A DNA stretch of 64,000 bases from Amyelois transitella (taxonomy: Eukaryota > Arthropoda > Insecta > Lepidoptera > Pyralidae), in the NCBI RefSeq assembly GCF_032362555.1, contig NC_083526.1, positions 3,740,001-3,804,000 of the forward strand, written 5' to 3'. The notes beneath the pieces were generated by a model. The model was given only the letters and a program-made list of their open reading frames with translations. It did no database searches and was not told where the DNA came from. This document shows positions 1 through 18,358 of this stretch, in pieces. A program made the position numbers and the translations under genes. Within the stretch, counting starts at the first letter, position 1. Each line of letters begins with the position of its first letter.

Positions 1-1440
1 ATCTAGAGGACTTGTTGGGTATACACAGGCCAATACAGTTGATCCCTTCCCGGAAGGATAAACCGGTATTGTCGACGCTCAGTTCTAGAAGAGGTCGATC
101 AGTGCCCGAGTGGTACTTACACTGGCCTCGGAGGCTCTGTTCAAAATGTGGGGAGCACCCTAATATAAAATTATTGGCATCCAAAGAAACAGGAGTGGTC
201 AACCTCTATGTTTGACTCTGAAGGGTCAGCAACTTTTTGCGACGCATTCAGTCGACAGTGGGACTACAATTTAGATTGGATATTTCCACCTGCCAACCTT
301 ATTGACACACCTTAATTGTGCAAAAGGAACTTATATCCCAACAGTCCCCCTTTGGATGCAATGCTTTTGGCTACCAGACCTGCAAACCAGGGCACTGTGT
401 GAGCCTGTAGCAATCACGAACCTGCGGAAGGTTCTAATAGGCCAGATCACAGGGACATACTCTCTAATGGTCAGCAAATTATCTCTCCAGGCATGGATGA
501 TTGAGGCTAGTCGAGTCAAATCTCACACTGGTCTATTAAAGAATGGCATTTATTTAGAAGTATAAGTAGTTGGCGACCATCTACTCTTTCAACATATAAA
601 GCTCCTATAGGAGCTTGGTTTTCTTGGGGCCAGCTAAAAAGAATAAATGATAAATAGACTAATGATATGGCTTGATTTTTAGGCAGTTTATTCTAAAGGA
701 AACACCTGGCTTATAACACAATAGGTTCACACAAATAAGCTATTTTGACCTTTTGTGGAGCTGTTAATAATTAATATTCAAACAATTTCTTTATTGACAA
801 GTATTAAAAGTTATACTTAGAGCTTAACCCCAGACTAATAAGAGCCCCCAATTGGGACCTAAAATGGTTTGATTAGTTGATCAAAACCCCTTTCATAGAG
901 TCATTATTCCATTTCTCCAGGAGAGCAGCTATAGTTGTATATATTACATTAGCTGCGGGAAGTAGAGTTCATGATTTAACACTACTTGTTATAACCGAAC
1001 AAGGTATAATATAAGATGATATAATTATGTGGCCTCAATTTTGAATTTTGTTCTCTAACTGACTCTAGAAGTTATGAGCAGTCAAGATGGCGTTTATTGC
1101 CCCATGCTGAGGAAAGAGTTTGCCTAGTTTAACTTAGAACTTTCAATAAATCCTGAACTTGAGGGTGGAAATTTAATATTATATATATAATTATTTTTTT
1201 TAAACCTTTTATGGGAGCAATATGCCTGCTTTTACAGCTATGATAGCTGTGTGTATAAGTACTATTTTCAAAGAAATTATTATTGATGCATTTCCTGGAA
1301 GTATAAGGTCGGCGGTGGCCCTTTCAGCTGTTCAGAAAAATTTTAATTGAGGAATTCATCATTTCACATTAATAGGAGTAATCATTACTGCTGTCAACAT
1401 TACTGCCATCCAGTATATAAGTCACAGATTAACTTAAATG
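1..1440 (+). mobile_element. DIRS-like tyrosine-recombinase retroelement, fossil
   Basis: Conceptual translations in the first 600 bases resemble the RNase H-like region of DIRS/YR retroelements. Those from about 560 to 1100 resemble a DIRS/Crypton-type tyrosine recombinase, including a stretch close to the family's SGR-x-HDLTLL signature. The copy is old and broken in many places, and its left edge is outside the window. No terminal repeats could be identified. It lies just upstream of the last Mlh1 exon on the same strand, so it probably sits in an Mlh1 intron (inference). Family assignment is by recognition only; the right edge is approximate. Confidence 0.6.
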
Positions 1441-1924
1441 ACTGAGAACAAAATAACTTTTTGAATATTTAAGTTGTTATGTAGAAAGATGTAATAACAT
1501 AATTAATGATGTTGATCATTAACTTCATTTAGTGAATAAAATTATTAAGTACATTATCCTTAAACTTAATAATAATTGTTTTGCAAATATATGGAGTAGT
1601 AAAGAGTTAAAACATGTTATGCTTAAATGTTACTTTATTTCAAGCTTGAAATTATCTAATTTAAATAAGATTTTCTTTTGATTTATTGAGATTAAATGTT
1701 GTTTTAACATTTATCAGGTCTATTGGTAATAGGCATGTAAATATGTTGCAAGTGATACTTTTCAATTTCTGTTACCTGGGTATCACAATTTTAATGTTAG
1801 TGAGTTGATTTAAAAGATATAACATATTTTTTATTTTTTTTCAGCTTACAGTTCACATAGCGTTTTTGGTTCCTTTGATAAAGGTTCTTAATCATTTCTT
1901 GTCACCAGCAGATAACAAACAAGT

Positions 1925-2234
1925 CTTCATTATCTATGCTGTGTGTTAAGACCGTATATAATAGAACTGTTTTGCATTACAACAAAACAGATATTATATA
2001 CAATTAACACACAGCATAGAGCAAGGCTCTTGCTGCTGAAGAACTACTATGAAGAGATGACATTGACAGGATGGATATGTCTTGCGGTGACCCGAAATGA
2101 AAGCTAAACCAATGACAATTTGTTGGCTTTATACCGTATGTATGGTAAAACCATAGACAGCTTCTTCATTATCTATGCTGTGTGTTAATTGTATATAATA
2201 TCTGTTTTGTTGTAATGCAAAACAGTTCTATTAT
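1925..2234. repeat. Perfect 63 bp inverted repeat with a third half-copy
   Basis: Bases 1958-2020 are the exact reverse complement of 2172-2234, with a 151 bp spacer between. A 25 bp segment at 1925-1949 is in addition directly repeated at 2164-2188, and its last 17 bases also pair with 2004-2020. The core word is TCTATGCTGTGTGTTAA. This could be a foldback or MITE-type element with a partly inverted end. No target-site duplication was identified and no coding sequence is seen. Confidence 0.8.
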
Positions 2235-2261
2235 TTTGTTATGTTGACAATATATGGTAGT

Positions 2262-2445
2262 CATTCATATAGTCACGTCTATATCCCATGCGGAGTATAC
2301 AGACCTAACAGCCTTGAAAAGACTGAAAGCCGACGTTCGGCTGTTTGGCTTGATAATAGAATTGAGATTCAAATAGTAACTTTATATAGTTTAATAGCTA
2401 ATCTTTTATGACATCCATGGGAAAGACATGGAGTGCTCCTATACT
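2262..2445 (+). repeat. Interspersed repeat family A copy
   Basis: Family A is a roughly 230 bp non-coding repeat found about 20 times here. It has a (TACA)n/(CATA)n end followed by GTCACGTCTATATCCC, GGGGTAGACAGAGCCAACAG, a stretch containing CAGCTGTTTGGCTTAATGAT, then GACATCCATGGGAAAGAGAT. This copy spans most of the unit with scattered changes. No A/B box is obvious, so its class (SINE-like, LINE tail or other) is unknown. Confidence 0.75.
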
Positions 2446-2638
2446 TTTTTTATTGTTGGGAATGGTAGATATACTTTCGATCAAATCGTAGACGTTCTGG
2501 TGAGACTTGACCTTTCAAGAGTATAAATATAGGTATGTATCTACTGTTAACTGACGAACTACATGAAATGTGGATGAAGCAGAAGAAGCATGCAAGGATC
2601 GTGGCAACTGCAATGCAATAGAATTATGCGTATTTCAG

Positions 2639-2940
2639 ATGGTCATACGCCTTTCATGGGCGCCTTACCGACCTACCTCGTTCGTCTCGTCACCGAAGTC
2701 GATTGGGAGTCAGAGAAAACATGTTTCGACACGTTCAGTCGACAAACAGCCATCTTCTATTCTCAACCGAACCCTGATAAAACGCCGCAAGTAACTAAAG
2801 CCGAGTTTTGGAGACAGGAACATGTGATATTCCCAGCTATTCGAAGAAATTTCTTGCCGCCAACAAGTTTTGTTAACAATGGAGCGATATTGCAGATCGC
2901 GAGTTTGAACGATCTCTACAAAGTGTTTGAAAGATGTTAA
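2639..2940 (+). CDS. Mlh1: DNA mismatch repair protein Mlh1, last exon (partial)
   Basis: The 3' coding exon of MLH1, the MutL-homologue ATPase that pairs with PMS1/PMS2 to nick DNA during mismatch repair. After an acceptor (TATTTCAG, ending 2638) the frame reads through a segment with VTEVDWESEKTCFDTFSR and ends LNDLYKVFERC-stop. The carboxyl-terminal FERC is a hallmark of MLH1 and forms part of the C-terminal domain. The exon starts two bases into a codon. Earlier exons are not visible and should lie left of the window, beyond the DIRS-like fossil. A polyadenylation signal AATAAA lies at 2948-2953, just past the stop. The gene is convergent with Mcm6, whose stop is 314 bp away. Confidence 0.93.
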
Positions 2941-3253
2941 TGTAAGTAATAAAGGAATGTTAATACATTGTTGAATTTGTATTTTATTTCATTAAAATTA
3001 AATCTAAAAATAATCTAAATATTTATTTATCTCAAAATGAAAAAAAAGAAAACGCAAGTTACATTAAAGTGAAAAGAATTCATCTACTTTGGTCTTGTAG
3101 TTCGCTTTAACCAATCCAATCTACACTTTTACAGTTAAAAGTGAAAAAGTTAAGATGATTTTGGTTTTAGATTTTAAAAAAAAACCGCGTAGGTAATCTG
3201 ATGATTTTATTAAAAAAAAAGAAGCTTAGCTTACAGGTCAGATCGATAAAAGA

Positions 3254-11558
<8,305 letters not shown>

Positions 11559-12109
11559 ATTGGAATTTCAGATTCACCAAATATGATCGGAACTACTAAT
11601 ACTTTACCAACACAAGTAATAACATAAAGATATAGCAAAACGCTTTGCCGGTATAAAGATCCACAGTTCTTCACTAGCGAAACGGCGATTTATGTTGAAT
11701 CAAACTATCAAAGTTATTCATTAAACAGTATCACAAGTTTAGAACTCATATAATTATTACTATTAGTGCGGTTACAAAACCACAATTTAATGGAAAAACA
11801 ATATTTTAAAGCAAAAAAGCAACGTGCGAGAAACAAACATAAAAAAAATGACACTTTATTAAAGTAGTGACGTTTTGGCGGGAAATATTTTTTTTTACTC
11901 TGAGAATCAAGCAAAGGAATCAAACAACCAAAAAACAACAGAAGAAAAATTAAAAAGATTGGTAGAAAATTAACGGTCACTGTCATTTATGTGTCAGTCA
12001 CGTGAAAATAATCAACGAAACGAAACAAAACAAACGTGAATGAAAATTAAAAGCTTTGGTAAAAAGTTGTACATACTTTTATGTAATTAAAACTATTTTT
12101 TCTATTGAG
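11559..12109. promoter_or_regulatory. Bidirectional promoter region, Mcm6 / RMP24-like, with E2F site
   Basis: 551 bp separate the two start codons. TTTTGGCGGGAAA at 11873-11885 matches the E2F consensus. E2F control of MCM genes is well established in animals, so cell-cycle regulation of Mcm6 is likely (inference). No clear TATA box was assigned. Confidence 0.6.
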
Positions 12110-14190
12110 ATGACTGAAAAACATGTTGGTTTTCTGTTCAATGCAGCGTCCTGCCTGTTTTCAACTGAAAATAAAAACGTTAAGAACATATTGAGAAGTT
12201 ATTACCTGTAAGTCTGGCTTGCGCTCCCGTGAGAATTTCCTCAAATCCAATCATAAACTTCTTTTTTTAGGCCTGTCTTACCAAAAGCTCTCTTGGCTAA
12301 GGCAAAATCCGGTGTAATAGTGGTTTTGACTGCAATTTGATGTAATGGACAGGTTAAAAGTATGCCCGCCGCGGAATATTAACCCTATTTTGTGGTGAAA
12401 GAATTAGCCCTTTCAAACAAAACAATGATTTTAAAACTTTACATCTTTATAATATTAATATAGATATAAAATGTTTAATTTCAGGATGAGATGTGATGAA
12501 ATATCTAAGACAGGTGTTCTTCCAAACAGATATTTTTCACCTAAACTTAGATGTCCACATTGTTGCATTGAATGGGACAATAGTTTATTAAAGGTAATGT
12601 TCAAAAAAGTATCTTCAAGCATGAGCTTATACAGATATGGCATTAAGTAACTTCCTTCACATTTTATTTGAGACTGATTTTTTAACTAATCAAATTCTAT
12701 AAGCTGTATTCAAAATCATTGCCAAAATGCCAAAGATCAAACACTGAAAACTGTTGGATAGCTTCAAGGTCCAAGTTAATGTATGATACATAACATACTT
12801 AGTAGAAATGAGATTGTAATCTTAAGGAAGATTTTTAAAGTAAAATCTATATCCCTTACAATGTAGACAAAGCCAACAGTCTTGAAAAGACTGAAATTGG
12901 CATTAAAATGTATATAGTGAAAGTTTGCTAGCCTATCACCTTATTACCTTAGTTATGTTTTACAACATCCATGTGAAAGATATAGACTGGTTTTATTCTA
13001 AAGTGCAGGGAACCCCATGGTATTCCGTGGGAAAAATATAAGAACCTGCCCATGGTTGAATCGGTAAGGTGCCTGGTTGAAATGTATGTGGCACAAAAAG
13101 GCGCAGTTTATAATTCCACTTCTGCCATGTACCAAAGACTATTTTCAAAGTTATGCACATTAGTTTGAATACTAACTGATGCTCTTATGGTGAGTAGAAG
13201 AGTAAAGGAATATGCAGAAGTGTAGCCTTGAGCATAAAAGTCACTTTGCCATTATTAAACTTATATGCCATCCATCCATCTGTCTTGTCATTCAATTTAT
13301 TGAACTTTATATGACATTTGTATTTCGTGGGGTGTGATTCCTGGCAACAATAAAAAATGAGAAGAGCCAATCCATCTCTTTCCCATGGATGTTGTAAAAG
13401 GCGACTAAGGGATAGGCTTATTAACTTGGGATTCTTCCTTTAGGCAATTGGCTAGCAACCTGTCACTATATAAATATCAATTCTATCATTAAGCCAAAAA
13501 TCTGAACACGGCATATCAGTGTTTTCAGGACTGTTTGCTCTGTCTACCCAACAATGGATATAGACATCATTATATTTATGTATATAGATGGTAATATCAT
13601 CATGCCCTTACAGATTAAATCAAGAAAACTCAGCAAACAACAGCGGCGACGGTTGCGACTTAAAGCAGTCAAGAAAAAGGATCCCAATTTACTCAAGGAG
13701 TTATCTTATAAGAAAGAATTGGTAAAATATATTAATAAAAAAAAGTGAGTTAAAGTTACAGTGAAATAATTTTGAATTAAAATATATTTTTGTATTACAG
13801 GAGCATACATGTTCATTTTGTAAACACACCACTAGTATACCAGTAGCAAAATTGGACAGAGAAAAAGATCCACAAAAAATTTCTGTAGGTACAACAAATG
13901 GAATTGAAGAAAAAAAGAAAAAGAAAATAGATAATGTTGTTTTAAATAATCCAAAGAAAAACAGTCAACAAATCAATGTATATGCTAATTCTAAGGACAT
14001 ATTTTCCTTGAAAAATAATGAAAATACTTTGAAGACTGTTAAAGAACAGCCTAAAGTAATAAAAAATAATAAAAAGAAAAAGGATAAGTTTGCTGGACTT
14101 TGTCAGAAGGCTGTGCTTGCTACAGCTAAGTTAAAAGAAGAACAGAAGAAACAGAACAAACTTAATTTATTCTTAAAACCATCTACATAA
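12110..14190 (+). CDS. C18orf21/RMP24-like zinc-ribbon protein (4 exons)
   Basis: Exons 12110-12207, 12485-12593, 13614-13744 and 13801-14190, about 242 aa (human C18orf21 is about 220). The protein has CPHC at C56/C59, a basic helix with KLSKQQRRRLRLKAVKKKD, and CSFC at about C117/C120. The same order and spacing occur in human C18orf21 (UPF0711), reported as an RNase MRP subunit related to Snm1/Rpp21, so a role in rRNA processing is inferred. The tail is lysine-rich and low-complexity. Oddity: exon 3 ends in an eight-A run, and with the obvious GTGAGT donor the frame into exon 4 is off by one base. A ninth A would fix the phase, so a homopolymer sequence error or allele is suspected. Converges with glycerate kinase, 62 bp away. 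Confidence 0.75.
12330..12475 (+). repeat. Repeat tail resembling the 4067-4320 type
   Basis: It contains AGTATGCCCGCCGCGG and ends CTTTATAATATTAATATAGA, inside intron 1 of the RMP24-like gene. Diverged. Confidence 0.4.
12845..13000 (+). repeat. Repeat family A copy, diverged
   Basis: Carries AGCCAACAGTCTTGAAAAGA and ACAACATCCATGTGAAAGAT. Lies in intron 2 of the RMP24-like gene. Confidence 0.6.
13368..13590 (-). repeat. Repeat family A copy, near full length
   Basis: Reverse orientation, from CATCTCTTTCCCATGGATG through CTGTCTACCCAACAATGGAT to a TATGTATA tail. It ends about 25 bp before exon 3 of the RMP24-like gene, so repeat sequence abuts that acceptor. Confidence 0.75.
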
Positions 14191-14252
14191 ATAGGTAATG
14201 AAATAACAGATTTGTTGTATGAAATATATTTTTTTTGTAAAGTATTTCTAGT

Positions 14253-15779
14253 CTATTTATTTATTCTCCTTATTATAATCAAGTGTATATCCATAACATT
14301 AGTATTAGTATGTCCTGTAATGACATGTAGATCACCTTCCCTGTAGTTTTTGTAGAAATTGTATGAATCATTATTATCTAAATATTTATATACATCTATT
14401 CCTTTTTTCTTTGCATCTAAAATTAGATTTTTGTGACCCATAGCCCCAGCAGCATCAGTTGGGCCATCAATACCATCAGTACCAGCACTTAGGAAATTGA
14501 CATCAAAATTATCAAAGGAATCTTTAATTTTGTTAATTTTTCTTGAAAATTCTAGAGCAAGTTGTTGGTTTCTTCCTCCTTTTCCATTTCCTTTTACCTC
14601 AACAGTTATTTCTCCACCAAAGATCAGGCAAAGATCTTTATCTACGACACAAGCATCACTTAATTGCCTTGGTAAATTGGAGACTAAACCAGGAATCTCT
14701 AGATTTTCGAGTTTCTCTTCTAACAATTTTGTATCCAATTGACCAACTACAAACTGACAAATATAATTTGTCAATTCCACATATTTTTCTGCCACAATTT
14801 TAACATTACCTGTAACTTGGTTTGAAATTTCTAAGGGCCAGTAGTTCAATTCCTTTGCTTTATTGTATGCTGCAGGAATACTTAATTTATTTGATCCTAT
14901 AATATGATTTTTGACGTTATCATTGGGAAATCCTTTTGATTTCTCTTTTTTTAAAACCTCTTTAATTGATGGAGGTAGGACGTCGTATAGTTCATACTTC
15001 TTAATTATTTCAAGTGCTTTCTGCTGATTATCCTCGTCTTCAGTAGTTGGTCCACTAGCTATTAAATCCAAAGGATCTCCCACAATATCGGAAAGTATTA
15101 ATGAGACAACCTCAGCAGGTTGTGCTTTGATAGCTAACTGCCCTCCTTTCACATCAGAAATTCTCTTTCTTACACTATTAAGTTCTGTGATATCAGCACC
15201 TGAGTTACCCAATTGTTTTATAAGTCGAGTCTTCTCTTCTATAGTAATTGGATCTTTTGGTAGAGGAAGAAGTGCCGATCCTCCTCCTGATATGAGAACT
15301 AAAAGTAGGTCATTTCCACCTAATTTAGTCACTAGTTCTTTTATTTTCCGGGCAGTTGATACTGCATCAGCATCAGGCAAATTATTCTGCGCACCCTCAC
15401 AGTAAGTAACATTACTTTTATTTTTCTTATGAACTAAACTTCCAACAGGAATACTAATAATTCCTTCACAAATTTGGGTATTTAAAATGTTTTCTACTTC
15501 GATTGCCATATTCTGAACGGCCTTTCCAAATCCAACTAAGTATAAGTTCTTCTGTTGTAAATTATAGTTCTTACCAGCTATATTCAACTGTTGGTTAGTC
15601 ACATCAAATTTGATTGATTTTCTGATTAGATTTTCGGGTAGAACTGCTGATACACTACTCTTGAATATTTGCCGTAAATCACTGATCGTCGATTTAGCCA
15701 TATTTGCTTTACTGAATTTTTTAAGAAATAAAACTGTAATCTTTGTATTATTGTGTAAGTGTAAGAAGTTTCTTATCAT
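14253..15779 (-). CDS. Glyctk: Glycerate kinase (GLYCTK family, single exon)
   Basis: Phosphorylates D-glycerate with ATP in serine and fructose breakdown. An intronless frame shows the class II (MOFRL) glycerate kinase pattern: an N-terminal DUF4147 domain with LVLISGGGSALL, a central ILSDIVGDPLDLIASGPT, and a C-terminal MOFRL part with FLSAGTDGIDGPTDAAGA and GHTNTNVMDI. The chosen ATG (15779) gives 508 aa and a basic, hydrophobic leader that could target mitochondria. In-frame ATGs also lie upstream (15839, 15830) and downstream at 15701; the last would give a leaderless 483 aa form. The stop overlaps a polyadenylation signal (minus-strand AATAAATAAATAG), so the 3' UTR is probably very short. 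Divergent from TERT. Confidence 0.93.
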   Translation of the reverse strand: MIRNFLHLHNNTKITVLFLKKFSKANMAKSTISDLRQIFKSSVSAVLPENLIRKSIKFDVTNQQLNIAGKNYNLQQKNLYLVGFGKAVQNMAIEVENILNTQICEGIISIPVGSLVHKKNKSNVTYCEGAQNNLPDADAVSTARKIKELVTKLGGNDLLLVLISGGGSALLPLPKDPITIEEKTRLIKQLGNSGADITELNSVRKRISDVKGGQLAIKAQPAEVVSLILSDIVGDPLDLIASGPTTEDEDNQQKALEIIKKYELYDVLPPSIKEVLKKEKSKGFPNDNVKNHIIGSNKLSIPAAYNKAKELNYWPLEISNQVTGNVKIVAEKYVELTNYICQFVVGQLDTKLLEEKLENLEIPGLVSNLPRQLSDACVVDKDLCLIFGGEITVEVKGNGKGGRNQQLALEFSRKINKIKDSFDNFDVNFLSAGTDGIDGPTDAAGAMGHKNLILDAKKKGIDVYKYLDNNDSYNFYKNYREGDLHVITGHTNTNVMDIHLIIIRRINK

Positions 15780-16228
15780 TGTATATTGTGTACAGATTAT
15801 ATCATTATTTATTTTATCATTGATACACATGAACCTCATAACATCACACTTGATACAAGCATGTTGCACTTAATATTGTTTCCTTAAATGAATCAAGGTC
15901 AGTCTTGTCATTGCCAAAGTCGAATTTATTCCGTTTTAATAAAAAAAATATCAAACGGCGGGTATTTTCCATAATAAGCTAGTCAGTTATTTTTATGAAC
16001 AAAATTTCACTTTACAAATTAAATATATAGTGAGTCTAACTCGCTCTATTTCATGCGGAACGGAACGTCGATTGCACTGCCGCGCTTTACAAACATAACA
16101 TGTCATAACAAGTTCCCCATTACATTTAAGTTTTTGCTGGGCTCCTATCTCATTGTTGTTTTTCCAAAGGTAAAGGTAAAAATAAGTTCAAGACCTGTGC
16201 CTATTTACTTCTGTGTTAATTTGGAATA
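15780..16228. promoter_or_regulatory. Divergent intergenic region, Glyctk / TERT
   Basis: 449 bp between the start codons, which must hold both promoters. No repeat is evident. A short CpG-containing stretch lies around 16040-16090. No specific factor site is claimed. Confidence 0.4.
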
Positions 16229-18358
16229 ATGGAAGAAGCTGTTTGCTTTTCACAAAGTTTTGTTGATAAACAAAATGTGCGATCATTTTCTAATATTGTC
16301 AAGCCGAATCTGTTGAAAGAAGATGCGCCTTTTCTTCTCCACGTACTCAAGGACGAGAAATTAGTAAGTGTTTTGTCCACTGATATTATTCAAGTCTTAT
16401 CAAAAATTAAAACTAATGTAAGAGAAAAGTCCAGACATGACTTTAAACAATATTTTATATTTGAAAAGAATGACTCCACACATGATCTGCAAGCGTTGAA
16501 TAAAACAGACATATTCAGTATGTGCCACAAAGCCCTGAATGATATTATACCTAGCAATTTCTTTGGTGGAAAGGACAATGAAAGATTGTTCCAAAGATTT
16601 GTTCAAGTGGTTATTTACAGTACAAAACGACAGCACATACTACTTAAAAGTCATACAAGAAAATGGAACTTTGCAGTTGGCCCCTGGAAAAGTATTTGTG
16701 GAACTAGCACAGAGACTATTCTTACTAATATTATCATTTGGATAATTGATAATATTTTGTCTTCAATGATTTGCCTGAATTTCTACGTAACGACTTGTAA
16801 ACTGGATGCTGATGAGTATAAACTTTATTATTTCAAGAAAAACCAATGGCAAAGTTTTTATGATAGAACAATATCAAACATGGTTCTGAGATCAGTTATA
16901 ACCAAAGTTGACTGTTATTGTGTAGGTAAGCAGGTGAAGCGGTCTTACAGTCACAATAAAAAAAGGAAACTTAAGAGTTTTAAGAAGGATATACCAAAGT
17001 TACATTTAGTTTTGAAAAAGAATAACGATTGCCGGCCGATCGTGAGGTATAAAAGCGACTCTTTAAGTCTGGCTGAGAAGTATAAAATTAGGGACAGGCT
17101 GAATTTTCTGAAATCCTTAACAGGAAAACCCCATACAAAAATAGAAAACCAGTTTTCCTTGGTATATAACGAATGGCTTAAACGGAATAAACCACGACTT
17201 TATTTTGTTAAGACTGATTTAAGTAATGCTTTTGGGGCAATAGATAGAGAAGCTTTACTCAAGATATTGGACGAGAGATATCGGAAATATAAATCCGAAA
17301 ATATTGGTTTGACTGAAAAATTTAAGCAACAATATAAGGAACTGATAGCAGAATTGAGGAAACCCATCTTAGTTCGCGCTGGATCCACGATTTTTAATTG
17401 GAAGAAAGGTCTTGTTCAAGGATATAAATATTCGCCGGCGCTTTCAGAGCTGTATTACACGCATATGGATGAAATATATTTTTCTCAACATCTGCAGAAG
17501 GCGGAATCTGGCATACGACTGTTTATCCGAGTTGTAGATGATTATTTGTACATTACAGATTCTTTGAAAGACGGCCAATCATTTTTAGACGCACTAACGA
17601 GTTACAAAAATGTTAATTATGAAAAAACAGTCACTAATTTTCATCAAGAAGGTATTAAATTTAGCGAAGAGATAACTATTCTTGGCTATACATACAATAC
17701 ACTAACGTTGCACGTGCGTCGGGCGAATAATGTATTTACTGGACAAATGTGTTACAAAATAGCATTCTCACAAGCAATCATGAATTTATACAACTTTTTG
17801 GAGCAACGCATCGGCCAATCGAGTATTCACATAAACGAGCACCTTTTCAATTTGCGCCGTAATACGGAAGAGGAAATTTGGACTCATATTTTTACTACTT
17901 TGTGTCTTTCTGCAAATAAATTTTGCACGATTTTAGCAATTCTGTGCGACGGAAACGCAATGAAGCAATATTTATCGCTGTATAAGAAGAAAGTTACGGT
18001 GAAACTTTGTAACACAGTGATAGAGACGTTGATGAAGAATAAATACAAAGATGTGCCTTTCGTTTATTGTATAAATCATTTTAGATATTTATCATGGAAA
18101 GCGTTGATTATGTGCGCGCAAAAAACTCCGAGATGTACGACTCTTGTACCATTTATTGGCGCAGAGTTGGCGAAGTGTAATTGTTTGTTTGGAAGATGGA
18201 GAGAGCACGCTAGTAGGATAGACGGCGGTGGCGTTTGTTCGCGGCCGGCCGTGAGGGAAATCTGCAGGCGGTCCGATTGGAGAGTAATCATGAAGAAATT
18301 CGATGAATTGCCACCGGGATTCGAGTGCTATAATCGCAGGAAGTTCTTGGAGTTGTAA
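16229..18358 (+). CDS. TERT: Telomerase reverse transcriptase (TERT), intronless
   Basis: Catalytic subunit of telomerase, which extends chromosome ends from its RNA template. One 709 aa frame carries, in order, a T-like motif (FYVTTC to NQWQSFY, 185-211), motif 1/2 (LHLVLKKNNDCRPIV, 258-272), motif A (VKTDLSNAFGAID, D330), motif B' (GLVQGYKYSPALSELYY, about 394-410), motif C (VVDDYLYI, D437 and D438), and motifs D/E (IKFSEEITILGYTYN). All three catalytic aspartates are present. There is no N-terminal TEN/GQ domain and the protein is far shorter than vertebrate TERT, as known for silkworm and beetle TERT; lack of introns also fits silkworm. A non-LTR or Penelope reverse transcriptase is unlikely given the motif T and the A-B' spacing. 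A piggyBac-like element begins five bases after the stop. Confidence 0.93.
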   Translation: MEEAVCFSQSFVDKQNVRSFSNIVKPNLLKEDAPFLLHVLKDEKLVSVLSTDIIQVLSKIKTNVREKSRHDFKQYFIFEKNDSTHDLQALNKTDIFSMCHKALNDIIPSNFFGGKDNERLFQRFVQVVIYSTKRQHILLKSHTRKWNFAVGPWKSICGTSTETILTNIIIWIIDNILSSMICLNFYVTTCKLDADEYKLYYFKKNQWQSFYDRTISNMVLRSVITKVDCYCVGKQVKRSYSHNKKRKLKSFKKDIPKLHLVLKKNNDCRPIVRYKSDSLSLAEKYKIRDRLNFLKSLTGKPHTKIENQFSLVYNEWLKRNKPRLYFVKTDLSNAFGAIDREALLKILDERYRKYKSENIGLTEKFKQQYKELIAELRKPILVRAGSTIFNWKKGLVQGYKYSPALSELYYTHMDEIYFSQHLQKAESGIRLFIRVVDDYLYITDSLKDGQSFLDALTSYKNVNYEKTVTNFHQEGIKFSEEITILGYTYNTLTLHVRRANNVFTGQMCYKIAFSQAIMNLYNFLEQRIGQSSIHINEHLFNLRRNTEEEIWTHIFTTLCLSANKFCTILAILCDGNAMKQYLSLYKKKVTVKLCNTVIETLMKNKYKDVPFVYCINHFRYLSWKALIMCAQKTPRCTTLVPFIGAELAKCNCLFGRWREHASRIDGGGVCSRPAVREICRRSDWRVIMKKFDELPPGFECYNRRKFLEL

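Noticed and set aside
14497-15873. Plus-strand frames of 81-92 aa
   Set aside because: Antisense shadows of glycerate kinase.
16229-18358. TERT frame as a LINE or Penelope reverse transcriptase
   Set aside because: It has a T-like motif, a TERT-type A to B' spacing and no endonuclease or GIY-YIG domain.
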